Below are positions 36,405-48,284 of a stretch of 64,000 bases of DNA, one piece after another. Each line of letters begins with the position of its first letter. Position 1 is the stretch's first letter. The notes under the pieces were generated by a model. That model ran no database searches. It was not told where the DNA came from and saw only the letters and a list, made by a program, of their open reading frames with translations. The position numbers and the translations under genes were made by a program. Origin of the DNA: Fasciolopsis buskii (Eukaryota; Platyhelminthes; Trematoda; Plagiorchiida; Fasciolidae); the NCBI GenBank assembly GCA_008360955.1, contig LUCM01000663.1, positions 4,968-68,967 of the forward strand. The letters are read 5' to 3'.

Positions 36405-36570
36405 GCGATGTGGTAAACTGCAACCTGTCCCCACCCAACTCGTTACCACACCCGACTTACGGAAACCTTATGGAATTCTGTAACAATCTAGGCTTCTGGG
36501 TCACAGTTAACGCTTTTTCATGCTAGTGTTTTGTGCTCTTGAGACTTTGGGCTACGCCCGTTCCATTCCG
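36405..36570 (+). mobile_element. Possible degenerate SINE fragment, copy 4
   Basis: The segment CAACTCGTTACCACACCCGACTT, then CCTTATGGAATTCTGT, then GGCTTCTGGGTCACAGTT follows the order of the SINE body (GGCTCATTACCACACCTGATC, GGTTCCATGGCACTT, TTTCGGAGGCACAGTT). The tRNA-like head and the 3' end are not recognisable. Confidence 0.3.
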
Positions 36571-37690
36571 CTCTTGTGGTAGGTACATCAGCCCTTAATT
36601 TTAACCGATTGAATGGCGATCGTAATTCTGCTAGACAATCTATCTGTAATCAGTACTGAAAATTATCGTATCGTTTCATTCATACCACATGCCTGTCCCC
36701 TCTGAAGTGGCACCACGAGGCCGTGTTTGCTGCTCCATTCTGCGGTGAGCTTAGTTAAATTTCGAATAGAAATAATATTACTTTGGATCAAGTTTTGATG
36801 TAGATTTCTCTCATTAGAATGATTTAAATGTTTTTAGCGGCCGAGTTTTAAGTTTATCATTATGGCATTTATGGCAAAGTTAGATCGTGAATTCAAAATA
36901 AGTTTCGTTGTTGCTTTAGCTACTACAGTGACTAAAGTTGAATGTAAATTAGGAAACTTCTTGTCTTGAGATGATTTTTGTATCGATTTTCATCGGTTTT
37001 TTTTGTTGTGGCTTCTCACTTCTCCAGAATGCCTTACTCGTCGACCAACAGTGTTTAGTAGAAAATGTCTTGCTGCTTGTGTCTTTGTGATGGGAAACGC
37101 TTCCCCCTTGCTCGACATAACCGGACATCCTATTTTATATGATTTTTTTAACGTAAGACGAACGATTTTAGTGAATTTCAGTAGTGTTGTTATTTCGTTT
37201 TGTGAAGTATAGAATGGTGTATTAAATAAGAGGCTGCGGCCGACTGCAAACTGACCATTGGATACGTGGCCCGGCACGGGACAGTTTGAACCCGTTTGTG
37301 TTCACATTTTTGGGCCTGTTGACCTAATAATTCTCTCGTTTGATTAAGTTCGAAGGATGTAGTAATGTTCATATCTTTTTTCAAATTTATTCACTTGGAC
37401 AGTGGGCTGTGTTCGTTTGAGTATTTCTTGGTAAACTTCAAGATGAAATATGTCAGTACATTACGAATTACTTCGTCGGTCGGTCAAAAATTTTACTGTT
37501 TACGTCTTCGACTTTTGGTCTCCTGCATTTAGCACCACTAGCACTTTATCGACTCCATTTGTATCGCGATAATCGTCACGGTCAACGAAGTGTCATTTAC
37601 TCAAAAATTTCATTTTGTGATTGCCAGGGTGCTGGAAACCACCGTCCCATGGAGAATGTTGTTTCTTTTAAACCGTTTAACATCACAGGT
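36571..37690. other. Intron sequence
   Basis: AT-rich, with no recognised exon or repeat. Overlapping open frames on both strands at 36,990-37,277 are not convincing. Confidence 0.4.
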
Positions 37691-37693
37691 GAT

Positions 37694-37694
37694 G

Positions 37695-37729
<35 letters not shown>
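37694..37729. repeat. TA microsatellite
   Basis: About 17 TA units follow GTGATGT. It lies about 85 bases from the 3' end of the minus-strand SINE copy 3. Confidence 0.9.
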
Positions 37730-37730
<1 letters not shown>

Positions 37731-37811
37731 TGAAGAATCAGATTCAAGTTTCATTATCGCTGGTAACTTTGGTGATAGACGGAAGTTCCCTCGCTATTGG
37801 GAAGTTATCTT

Positions 37812-38100
37812 TTTTTACGATATGCTTAAAGCATGAATGCAGTAGAGGGGACATGTTCCATAGCCACTAAGGACCACTACATGTGGAGGACGGGGGAAGA
37901 TCGGAAATCGTAAACCTGAGACTTGGAGTGGCATAGAACTACATAAGATCACACTAGGTTAGGTGTCGTCACGAGCCGGACGGCAGCGAGTTACTGTCTG
38001 CCACCATCTGGGTTCAGACCGTCCCGCGTTTCAAAGTCGAGCATAGCCGTTCTCCTCGCAAGTGAATCAGCAGTGCCTTGGATCCTGTACATCCCGCCGC
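37812..38100 (-). mobile_element. tRNA-derived SINE, copy 3
   Basis: Minus-strand copy. On the plus strand: ATATGCTTAAAGCATGAATGCAG, GGGACATGTTCCATAGCCACTA, CCTGAGACTTGGAGTGGCATAGAAC, GTGTCGTCACGAGCCGGACGGCAG, CATCTGGGTTCAGACC and CGCAAGTGAATCAGC. These correspond in order to the reverse complement of copy 1. The B box is mutated. Confidence 0.7.
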
Positions 38101-41100
38101 AGGGTTGAAACGCAAGATACAAACCTAGATGGATATCCTAATTTTCCGGTCGTTGAATATATTTGGATCTGGAATAGAGTTATCTCATTTCGTATCCGAT
38201 CGGCTTCGTTCACTTCTGAGAGCAGTTTGCGAAAATTCCAACCTATCAGTAGTCTCCGCTATTTTAAGTATTCTTGTCTGTGTAGTCCTGTTAATCTATT
38301 CTAGTTCACTGATTCTGTCAGTTCGTAAATCTGGGTATTGTGTTTAATTGCGTGGCTTCTCTGTTCGAAGGGTCAACTTTTTCTCCAAATTAATTATCCT
38401 TTACAAAGACGATCAATCTAGAGTGTTTACAATGCACGACTTGGCTGTTAGCCAAAATTTTCGGTCTGGACAATCCTGTCCCCCATGGTTTGCATGATTC
38501 TTTGATCTTGGACTGGAAGCTCATTTCTCCCTTTTTTCAGACTGCACTTTCGAAAAACGTTTTAAATCGGAAATAGCAGTCATATTTGCATCGTGGGTGC
38601 GAATATTCCTGATCAAACAATTGAACTGATTTGAATGCTTGTGTACTGATAGGAATCGTTTTTATCTAAAATCATAATTGACTGGAACTATACCGTTTGT
38701 TGACTTGGTTAAGCTATTCTCAACTGCCCTACGAGTCTTGTTCTCCACCGGTTGTCTATGCGACTCGATGTTCAGGCAACAGACCATCTGTTCTGTTAGT
38801 TGTTTATTTTATCCTTTGTCATGCACCGTTCCGGCATATTATATGGAAGCGTTCTGCACGAATTCGCACCCCCTTTACCAATCTTGTTTGACATAGAATT
38901 TGTTTCCACTGGCCATCTCGGTTGTTCACATTTTACGGGAGCAAAAGGAAGATGAACGTTAGTCCATTGCCACGTCGTGATTCTGTTCACATTCATACCT
39001 GTCCCGTTGACCCCGAAGAAAATTACGATTTTCTTCAAATTTCTGATGCAAATTTCCTAAGAAGTTTGGTTGGGAGAACAACAGCCAAGGATGAATTAGT
39101 GTGGGATATTGATGAGAACTCGGGGAACCTGTTATGGAACTATCAGTAAATACACTCTTCCGATCATAATTCATACTGTTTGCCGCTAGAACCTCATATA
39201 AGTGCCATGCACAAATGCTCTGATTTGGTTGAAAATGTCTTGTTATGTTCGGAAAATCACTGTCTAGATCTTAACGCAAGCAGTAGGACCAAATTTTTAA
39301 AATTTTTGTTTGTGTCATTCCGCTTCCCGATTGTTTTTTCGGTCACGTGAACAAACTTATTTTGAGCGGCAACATTCAGGCAAACGTTAAGAGTTTGAAA
39401 TCTTACCACCGCCGTTTGCCTTCCAGTTTGGCATCCTTTTATGGGCAGTTCTTAAAATGTTATGCAGATTTTCTATGTAGCACCACAGAATTATCATTGT
39501 GTAGCAATTCCATGGTTTATCCAGTGTCAATGAACTTGTTTGATCACTGTAATAGAGCCCTTGTCTAAGTTTGAAATGAGCGCCGATCAGAACTCAGACG
39601 AAATTACTCTATCACAATTGTCGTAAGGTATTCACAGTTCACATGTCTACCTACCAAGTATTTCTTTGTAAAATGATTTTCAGTGTACATTTACATCTGT
39701 GGCGTATACACTTGGTGATGGTCCGGTTGATTATTGTAGCCACCATCTTTCCATTTCTTACCTGTCTCGTACACCACAGCTGTCCACTTAGAAGTAGCTA
39801 ACAGGTGATAGTCTTTGTCTGTTCCGGTGCTTTTCTTTTCCTACCTTAGGATAAAGTATTAGTAAGTAAGAATTACATACGTGCACTTTGTTCAGGGGAC
39901 TATGTTTTTTAGATATCTGTTTGGTTACCAGGCGAAATTCATGTACACGCATTTGATGTGGTGGTTCTTGTATGCATAGCCCCAAAAAGTAGCTGCTAAT
40001 TAATCTGTCTGTTTCCGTTCTCCAGGGGCCGTGTGTGGCGTACACCGCATCACTGGTATCTGGTACCCTGTTCGCCACGCGTTAGACACTTGGTGACTAG
40101 GCATATAAGAGTCCACAATTAAAAACTCTTTCCCCCTCCATCGATTATAATGCCGGCCGCGAAATAAAGTGGCGTAATTACTGAATATATCTCACTATAG
40201 AATCGAGAATATTACTATTTCCGCATTATTTCTTATTCAAACAGACTGGGAGAACTGAGTTGGTTTCTTGATCTTTCATATGTCAAACTGTGAAGTGTGT
40301 TCTTGAAACCCTTCGACACGTCAGTAGCTCAACAGCGTTCATTGCCGCAAACAGATAGCTAACAATTATTTAATTACCAAAATGTATTTCTTCTGTTTTG
40401 TTTTAGATTCTGTCACCTCTTCGTGATTTTCTCCGCCCCTATGTTTGATGTTCCGTGGTGCTGTGACAATAAAACATGAGATCGATGAATCTCTGGTCAG
40501 CTGTTCCTTAACTTGGTTATAATTTATCTGACTGATTTTATTCCTTTTTACGAGAATTGACTGAAACCTATTTCTATCCAGTGATTTGTGGTTTCTGAAA
40601 TGTTCGAATTTCACTGTTTCGACGTTAGCTGTTTCTGTGTGTTTACCGTGAAATGTAGGTCAAACAGTGTGTTAGTATTCACGATTGAATAATCGGCCCA
40701 GTTACTTTTTTGGGCGCAAATCTAACTGAACCGTTTCTGGTTGACTTGAAAGCTAATGACTCACGCACGTAATTTTATTGCCGATGATTAATCAATATGC
40801 CATCATCAGGTAGCCACGGTTACTGTTCAATGGCGGACTTCAACAAATGCTTTTCGGTTTTTCTGCGATGCTCAATGCCTACAAATCCCATTTTTCAGAT
40901 ACTTTATGTGTGAGAAGAGATAGTTTCCGGACTATCATTGATTATTTCCAATTTTGTTTCTATCTAATAATAATAGTAATTGTTTATTTATGTTGTTGAT
41001 CGCTTTTGCAAACAATCCCCCTGTTTTTAAATACTAAAATCATCTTCGTCTATCGTGAGTTTCTTGCTGCGTTGTTGTTGTTAGTTAGTCTTACCAGATC

Positions 41101-44100
41101 GGAAGGAGTTGTCCGTATGCCGGTTAATTTTACAGTTTCGACTTAATTTTGTATTAAAAGTCAAATGAATTCCCGCTTTCGGTTCTTTTGTTTTTGGAGT
41201 CTACATTATCTTTGGTCCGTTTCCGTTAGGCGTTCTTATCTTTCCACATGTGATCCACTCAGGAGCCACGAAGGCCAAAAAGCACCCGAGTATGATGATT
41301 GATGATGTCCTTGGGCTATTACTAGCTTTTCGCCCAAATTTTTAATTCGCTGTGTCCCATTGTATGTTGTATTGTCCATCATCATACTCATTCCTACTGA
41401 AGTGGCCAGAAATGACATTGCACCCATTGCAAGATTAGCACTTTATGGGACTCAATCTAAAACGGAAGGCTGATGTAGTTTTTTCAGTAACGTTTGGTTT
41501 TTCTTCTACCTCTTAATTAGCTCGGCTGTTGTCACATTAAACGTAATTATCTTATGCCCGCTGGTCTTTCTGTCCATTCCTGTTACTTATCTCTGTGTGT
41601 CCCCGACCGGACTGTTTCAAATCATTCGCATGTGATATTGTCAATCAAAGGTGCAATAGCAGTTTTTCTCCTTGGCTTACGGAATTCCATCTGCACTGGG
41701 TTCATAGCTGACCACCATACTGGACTGAAACTACCGTAGTAGACGGATCAAGGTACCTGAATGTATGTATGTGAGTGTTTGTGTGTGTGTGTGTTTACTT
41801 ATGGGTTATGGAATGCTGTATTTCTGGTTGCACTTTGTCCTATTTTATACCCACAAGTCTCTCAGCTGTCCATCAACAACCTTCCTCCGCGCCCGCATTC
41901 ACGGACAGTTTGTTGCATTTTCATTTACGTGCGAATTTTCTCTCCTTTCACGAAGTTTTCGCTACATCAAGCTCACTGCCTAAGGAAATCAAAGCGACCA
42001 CGGCTTTCCTAAACCTGTTTATTAATCCACCATATTAAATGCAACTGTTGATTTCACTATCACTTGAGACAGTTCTTGAAGACCGGAATGCGCAGATGAT
42101 TCACTTGTACGGGCAGGAGATTAGATCCTCATAATATGGGATGACTTCACTCGCGATGGCCCAACATTTCGTTAGACATTGGTATGGATTGCTTAATACC
42201 TGAGACACTTTCGTAAGGTCGTTGGAACCGGTAACGACTGACTTTGGTTGATTGTTTTCTGATACGCGTTTGTGCCAACGATTGTGACAAGATTGAATAT
42301 GGCTTTATAGGAGCAATTAAAGCCATTTAACTGTACTGTTTAGAGAAGTGCCATAAGTCGTGCAATCACTTCATTTTAATCAGATGTCTGGCTAATATGA
42401 TGGAATACACGTGGCAGTTTACTACAACATTTCCCACACTATTTCGGAAAATGTGGAAACTATTCGGAAATGCCGTCCAATCGGCTCGTTGAAATCTTAT
42501 CTGCATAGGTCTGGAACGTGGTACATGGAAACCTCTTTAAGTACTTACTACAAAATATGCTGATTAGCTAGACATTAGTCTGCGAGCAGTTGTCAGGCCT
42601 TGTAAAAGAGAGATGCATTCTTACCCAATCACGAATATTCTTGACGTAAACCCCAACTCATCCGGGAAAGGGTATGATATTCTCTCATTTGTACCCTAGT
42701 AGTTCTAGTAAAGTGCTCATTTGAGCGACAAATAATAAATAACAGATTTTTTTTGCGGTACAATAGATGCAAGATGTACGTATTGGTATACTTGGCACAT
42801 GAGACAGTGTTGTGCAGATGCTCGTAGCTAGTACCCTGTAGTAAACGGCCTATCGTGTAGTGAATGGACAAACGGTCCACAACTCGTGGGGAGAGACAGA
42901 ATGCTATCGATGTCCACATTATTGGCCGAATTCCTGTAAATCTCCGTCCACTTGGAATCCAACTGTATGACAGTGCAGTTGAAAGTTCAACCGATTTTCA
43001 CTCACGACATTCAGCGTCCTTCGAATACTCATGTGGCATTGTTCCTCAAGAATAACTGGACGAATGTTTCATTCAATGCTTACTTTCGGATTGACGAACT
43101 CTTGCTGCTCAGACTCCAGCGTGCAAAACTTCTCATTTTAAAGCTAATGCCCTTGAATATCAGTACGAACTAAGTAAATAAATTTTTTTCTGATAGAAAT
43201 CAATATGTCGAGTGGGAAAATCCGGACTTCTTCATTTATTGTTTGGCGTTAAAAATAACTGAATGAACATTAATGGATTTAGAGTATGGTGTTTTGTTTC
43301 CATGACTTGGAACCAATACGACCAAGGTAGGAAAACGTGCTAGCTGTTAGGATAAAAAAACCACGCAGTAAAATCCCTTGGTAATCCAAATTACATATTC
43401 TGGATGGGGCCCAGAGGAGGCATTTCTCTAATAATCAGAGTTACCAGCTGAACGTGTCAGACATTACAGTCTACTGCATATGTAACGAGACTCTTGCTTC
43501 CTTCTTTATTTCATCCATCTGTGAGTGACTTTTGCTCTACAAATCCGCTTTTGATAAGACTATTTTCTGTTATATCACTAACAAACCGTGGAATAATCTC
43601 CATGAGTGATACAGATCGGTATTACCTAACAAAATAAGAGGTTGGGTATAGTGATAAAGAACGTGGAGGGGGAATTAGGGTCCCAGGAGCTAATGAACCA
43701 CTGGGATGATCGTTTGATCACCAGCGGTCAGTTTTACGTGTTCTCTCTCCGCTACAGTGTTCCCGTATGGTACGAACACGTTACTCTAGTCCATAAGGAC
43801 CATTTGGGCCATGGCCTGAGGTTCGCAATCACATTTTTGTCTCCCGTTGATCATCCTCTCTTGCTGCATATATGTCTGAACTATAAATTATTAGTGAGTA
43901 AAGCTTACAATATGTTGCCAGTTCGTTGCATTCTAATCACCCCGGTGGATTTGAATATAGTGAGATAGCGGAGCCAAATTGCCGATTGATGCGAAGAGAT
44001 GCAAAAGTTTCTTCTCTGAACATTTTTTCCAGCCTGTTGAACAGATGATTTCCTCCTCCTCCTCCTCTCTCTCCGCTTGTCCGTCTGCGTCACACACCAC

Positions 44101-45569
44101 GCTGGTTAGTCACGCTCCTCTCATACACGTGGGTCCGGACAGTCACGCTATTCGGTCGTTATTCTCTAAACTCAATTCCGGTCGGATACCAATCAAAGCG
44201 CAGCTTTTCCCCCAAATTCATCAGAACCATACCACTTGTGTGCATCAAGCCAAGTGACCGCCTCAGTTGTGCATGCTTTCATATTTCTACGCAAAAAGTT
44301 AGACAATGAAGTTATTTCCTGTTTTTTTGCCGAGGCGATGATAGCCTGGCATCGCTATGGTTCACCGGAAAACTTTTATGGGAGGAAATTTTTCGGAAGG
44401 ACAGTCATCATGGTTTTCTGGACGACCGTGTATACCATGTCCAACTATGGAAGAGAACTGCACTCTACAGTTGACTCATTAGAAGTAGGAAGTTCCTTTT
44501 CATCTGAGTTACCTTGGTAATTGCTTGCGGATTTTGTTGTGAGAGTACTAAAGGTGCGGTGAGGGGATTTGATCCCGAGTAGTAACTGGAAGTGTAATAT
44601 AGAAAACCAATATCTGAATTTAACTGTCACACTATTATTTCTCTATTTCATTCATGAAACCATCAGAATTGCTCATCCCAAACCAGTTGGTCGATATTTA
44701 GTAAATAACAGATTCGTAATATTTGAGACTTGAAAGAACGAATAGATCGGTTACAGCTGTTTTGCACTTTCGGCGAATTTCAATCAGAAGCTGTACTGAT
44801 CAGTTCGCTTTGACCCGAACTTGCGATCCGCTCTTCTACCCCGTAGGTTATAGAAAAAGTTAGCATTGAGTCAGTACCAGGAAACAGCATGGCTCTGATT
44901 AAATGCTTCTATGGGTGAAGACATCTGACCTCATATTTCCTGCCTCAGGGACTGACCAGAGCGTGGAATCTGCCTTTCGGTGTAAGGTCACCTATTTGGT
45001 TGCGAAGTCTATTCCGTCGGGATTGTCATTTCTACTGTGGAGTCTGTTAAATTCCATTCACTTATTTCTGATTACGTGAAACCTTGTTAGTTGTTAGCAC
45101 GCTCTTAACCTGTTCATTGCTTCGTTTGGTGCATGCATTGTTGTTGGCATTGCCAATTTCTTGTCCACCAAACCAAATAGCATACCGAATTTTGACAGCA
45201 TGAGAACAAAACACGTCATGATATTGATAGCACGGTCAGTCATCAACCAAATTTAGCACAGTTGCGGGTTGCTGGGAGAAACGCTTTCGATAGACGAATA
45301 ATGGATACACAAGGCACTGCGATCAATTAGGTTCCGTGAGTTAATCAGAGAACCTGTGAAATCTACGACGAGGCTTTGCGCGTCACCGGGAAATCTGTGT
45401 TGTGGGATTTGCGTTAGGAACAATTAACAAGCTATCAATGTACTGTGAACCAAGTTATTCGCCCTTTACTTTGGTCATACAGAGGAAAGAGACGCAGATT
45501 CACGACCCTTACATGCAAATGCCAAAACCTTATTCACTTAACCGCCACCGGTTATGCAACACAATTAGG
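38101..45569. other. Middle of the large intron, nothing assigned
   Basis: No exon fitting the gene's phase and no recognised repeat was found. Open frames that look moderately protein-like are 38,952-39,145 (acidic, with a GTAAAT donor), 42,952-43,173 and 43,642-43,968 (108 codons, plus). None matches the TMEM132 family or a known domain. A GT-rich tract lies at about 41,761-41,796 and a TCC-rich tract at about 44,048-44,075. Confidence 0.35.
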
Positions 45570-46640
45570 CGAAATATTTTTGATCTGGAAACTGATTCTC
45601 TTCGAATCCTGTGTTCGAGTCTGCGGACCATGCACAATGCGCACTAGATAGACTGTCGAGATCGGTTTCGCGGTTCGGCATGTGCTTTGCACCTTCAAAG
45701 TGCAAAGTACTGTTACAGGACTGGACGACAGCAGCGCCAAACTTGATACTGGATGGAGAGGAACTAACGACTGTGGACCGTTTCATCGACCTTGGTAGCT
45801 GCGTGTCCAACGATGGTAGCTCGGGAGTGGAGGTAAATATGCGTATATCCAAGGCTCGGGCAGCTTACGCTGGACTGAAGCACTTGTGGCGTCGGCCTGA
45901 TATTTCATTGAAATCGAAAGGTCCGTGTGTACTGTATCGCAGTGCGTTCAGTTCTGTTGTGCAGTTGCGAGAAATGGAGCATGCGTGCCGGGGATGTTCG
46001 TCGGTTAGAGGTTTTCGACAACTGATGTTTACGTAGTATGGCTAGGATTGGATGGAGTGACCGGGTGAGTAATATTGAGGTTAGGAATCTGGTATTGGGT
46101 GCCACTTCTGAGAATAGCTTGTTTCAGCGTATGAAACTTAGTAGACTACGCTGGTTGGGTCACGTGTTGCATATGACGAACACTCGCCTATCATACCGTG
46201 CCCTATTTTGTGTTCCTCCTAAGGAATGGAAGAAGCCATGTGGAGGCCAACAGATGACGTGGCAACGTGGGATGAGAAAATGTACAGCGAAGTTAGGTGA
46301 AGTAGGTGTCTTACGCCTTCGTGGTTGGGGTCCGAAAGACTCGTTGACTTGCTGGCTGGAGACACTTAAGGATATGGCAGTGAACCGTGAACAGTGGCGA
46401 TCGTGCTGTCATTTTCTATGGAATCAGAACGATTGAAAGAGTGCGTTTGTATATTTAGACTGTGTTTCGTGTGTTGGCTGCAGCAGCACCTTATCTTTTG
46501 CCGCCTGTGTAGGTCCACTCCCTGTTCACCTTCGATATTCACTCTTTTTATAGAAACGTGTGCCTCTGGGGAAAGGCAGCAGTCAGTGAGGCTTGCCTTG
46601 CTGTTTAACGCTGAACGATGATGATGATGATGATGATGAA
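45570..46640 (+). mobile_element. RTE-type LINE, 5'-truncated 3' half with GAT-repeat tail
   Basis: Plus-strand RTE copy truncated inside the RT palm. It opens with a degenerate DLExxDxxxxL block near 45,580. A frame at 45,611-46,036 reads FGMCFAPSKCKVLLQDW, LILDGEELTTVDRFIDLGSC and KARAAYAGLKHLWRRPDISL. A frameshift leads into a second frame, 46,038-46,436, with MARIGWSDRVSNIEVRNLVL, LSRLRWLGHVLHMTNTRLS, FCVPPKEWKKPCGGQQMTW, RLRGWGPKD, LETLKDMAVNREQWRSCCHF and a stop at 46,434-46,436. The 3' untranslated part ends in GAT repeats (46,616-46,640), typical of RTE elements. The second frame is intact for 132 codons, so this is the youngest-looking RTE copy in the window. The YLGS position is changed to DLGS. 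Confidence 0.88.
46616..46640. repeat. GAT microsatellite, tail of the RTE copy
   Basis: About eight GAT units directly follow the 3' untranslated sequence of the RTE element. Confidence 0.9.
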
Positions 46641-47956
46641 TCGCTCCATTCCAATGGGTTAAATATGATCGTTCGAAGTGTACAGCAGCTGACCCATGGT
46701 GTACTCCCTGAGTTCATGAAGTGCACACTATTCAGCATAGAATCAGTTGAGGCATAAACCTTGCCTGGAAGACTGTTTTAATCGTCAGGGAACGATTAGG
46801 TTCAGTCCGAATGCTCTGGTGTTGCTTTGTCTAGATCGAGGTGGAAATTCGGCTGCTGAGATTGGGAAGGCGGATCTGAAATGATTTGGAGGACAATTTT
46901 GCATACGGGAGAATCCTGCGGGAAAGGATGCGAACAACTAACTCGTATATCGCGATTTTAATAACGGAAATCGATAATCTTATTATACGGTACTTCGCGC
47001 ACTCTGATTCAGTGGCACACAGTTGTCGTACCGTAATATCAAGGCCATTAACTGGCCGGTCTACGGTTTGATCCTAATTCAATTGAAAATACCAGTGTTC
47101 GTACTGAAGGTAGTTTCTTTCGAACTAAACAAGAGTTGGGATGAATCACCTCCCGAAAACAGTGAAGATGCCAGGTAAATATTCTTAATTCAATTTAGAG
47201 TATGTCTCGGCAACACGTTCCAGTTTTCCGGAGTGGATTTTAAGGCAATTTTTGATTGCTGAAAATAAAAAGTTGATTGTTTCTGGTAGCACTTCCTCCA
47301 CGTGGCACAGACTTTCAGTTCAGCGGAAGTCATTGCCGCGGATAGCTAGCGCGCATTTGGATAACTTTAGTCTTACTTAAATCATCGTCACAAGCACTGA
47401 AGGGCAGTCAGTGAATATACTGAAAGGGCCATGGAGAAGTAATGATTACATAAAATTGAAAGAGAAGTTGTTGCTAGAAGTGTTTTCCATTTTTATTTTC
47501 TTTCTTCTGTAATCTGTTTAAACTGGTTCAACATTCTGCATTGCTAGGCAACACTTAATTGGGTATTTTGCTCCTTCTGTTAAAAGGCCGGCGAAATCTC
47601 ATTTCATTTTAATGTACCTGATAATACACAGGTACATTACTTTTGTCCACCTTGCTATGCATCTTGCGTTCTGAAAAAGCTTGTCATTTATTAATCACCG
47701 TACCGACCTACATCGTTGTTCTATTTTTGCGTGTGCGCATACCTGATGCGATTGGCGCTAGTAGATTTTTAAGTGAACTTCTAGGTATGGATAAGCATAG
47801 AAGAAACAAGTGTATTTTATGAGTTTCTTTTATTTCCCCTTGGGGATATTTTGCCTGTTGGTAAAGATATTCTTTGAGACTGAGCAAGCGTGTCCCCATC
47901 GTGGCTGTTTTATAAGCTAAAAAATCGGTCAAATTATTCATTCACAGGACCGTATA
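46641..47956. other. Intron sequence
   Basis: No recognised exon, RNA or repeat. Confidence 0.4.
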
Positions 47957-47982
47957 TGAAATATATATATATATATATATAT
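47957..47982. repeat. TA microsatellite, left flank of ribozyme unit copy 3
   Basis: About 12 TA units. Short complementary ends (CCGTATAT and ATATACGG) flank the tract, so it can form a hairpin. Confidence 0.9.
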
Positions 47983-47984
47983 AC

Positions 47985-48235
47985 GGAGATTGTAAGTAGT
48001 ATCTGGGTCAATGAACAAAGTTTCCCTGGGGCACACTACCGGTTTCGCGCTTATGGCTGCATCCAAATGCTGCTTACGATTTCCATATATACACGTTTTC
48101 TGGTTGCATTCGGCCCTCGTTCCTAAGGTTGGCTCGGTCTAACTGACCAATAATTATCAACGAATCATAGTTATGGTTCTTCTGTGAACTCTTGAACAAA
48201 TAGCTTCCACGCACACTCCTGACGCTACAAATTAT
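47985..48235 (-). mobile_element. Penelope-type hammerhead repeat unit, copy 3
   Basis: Same unit as 34,648-34,855, in the same orientation, with matching blocks at both ends and in the middle. It lies between TA tracts on each side (47,957-47,982 and 48,233-48,284), with only a few non-repeat bases at the left junction. Confidence 0.7.
48031..48070 (-). ncRNA. Decayed hammerhead ribozyme, copy 3
   Basis: On the minus strand: stem I GTGTGC (48,031-48,036), cleavage-site A, helix III ACCGGT (48,038-48,043) and GAA are kept. The CUGANGA core and stem II are altered (GCGC pairs poorly with the upstream strand). Probably inactive. Confidence 0.55.
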
Positions 48236-48284
48236 ATATATATATATATATATGTATAGGTATATATATATATATATATATATA
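48233..48284. repeat. TA microsatellite, right flank of ribozyme unit copy 3
   Basis: Two TA runs separated by GTATAGG. Confidence 0.9.

Noticed and set aside
43642..43968. A TMEM132 exon in the large intron
   Set aside because: The frame is open for 108 codons, but the translation has no family landmark. The direct 27,635-51,408 splice already accounts for the alignment.
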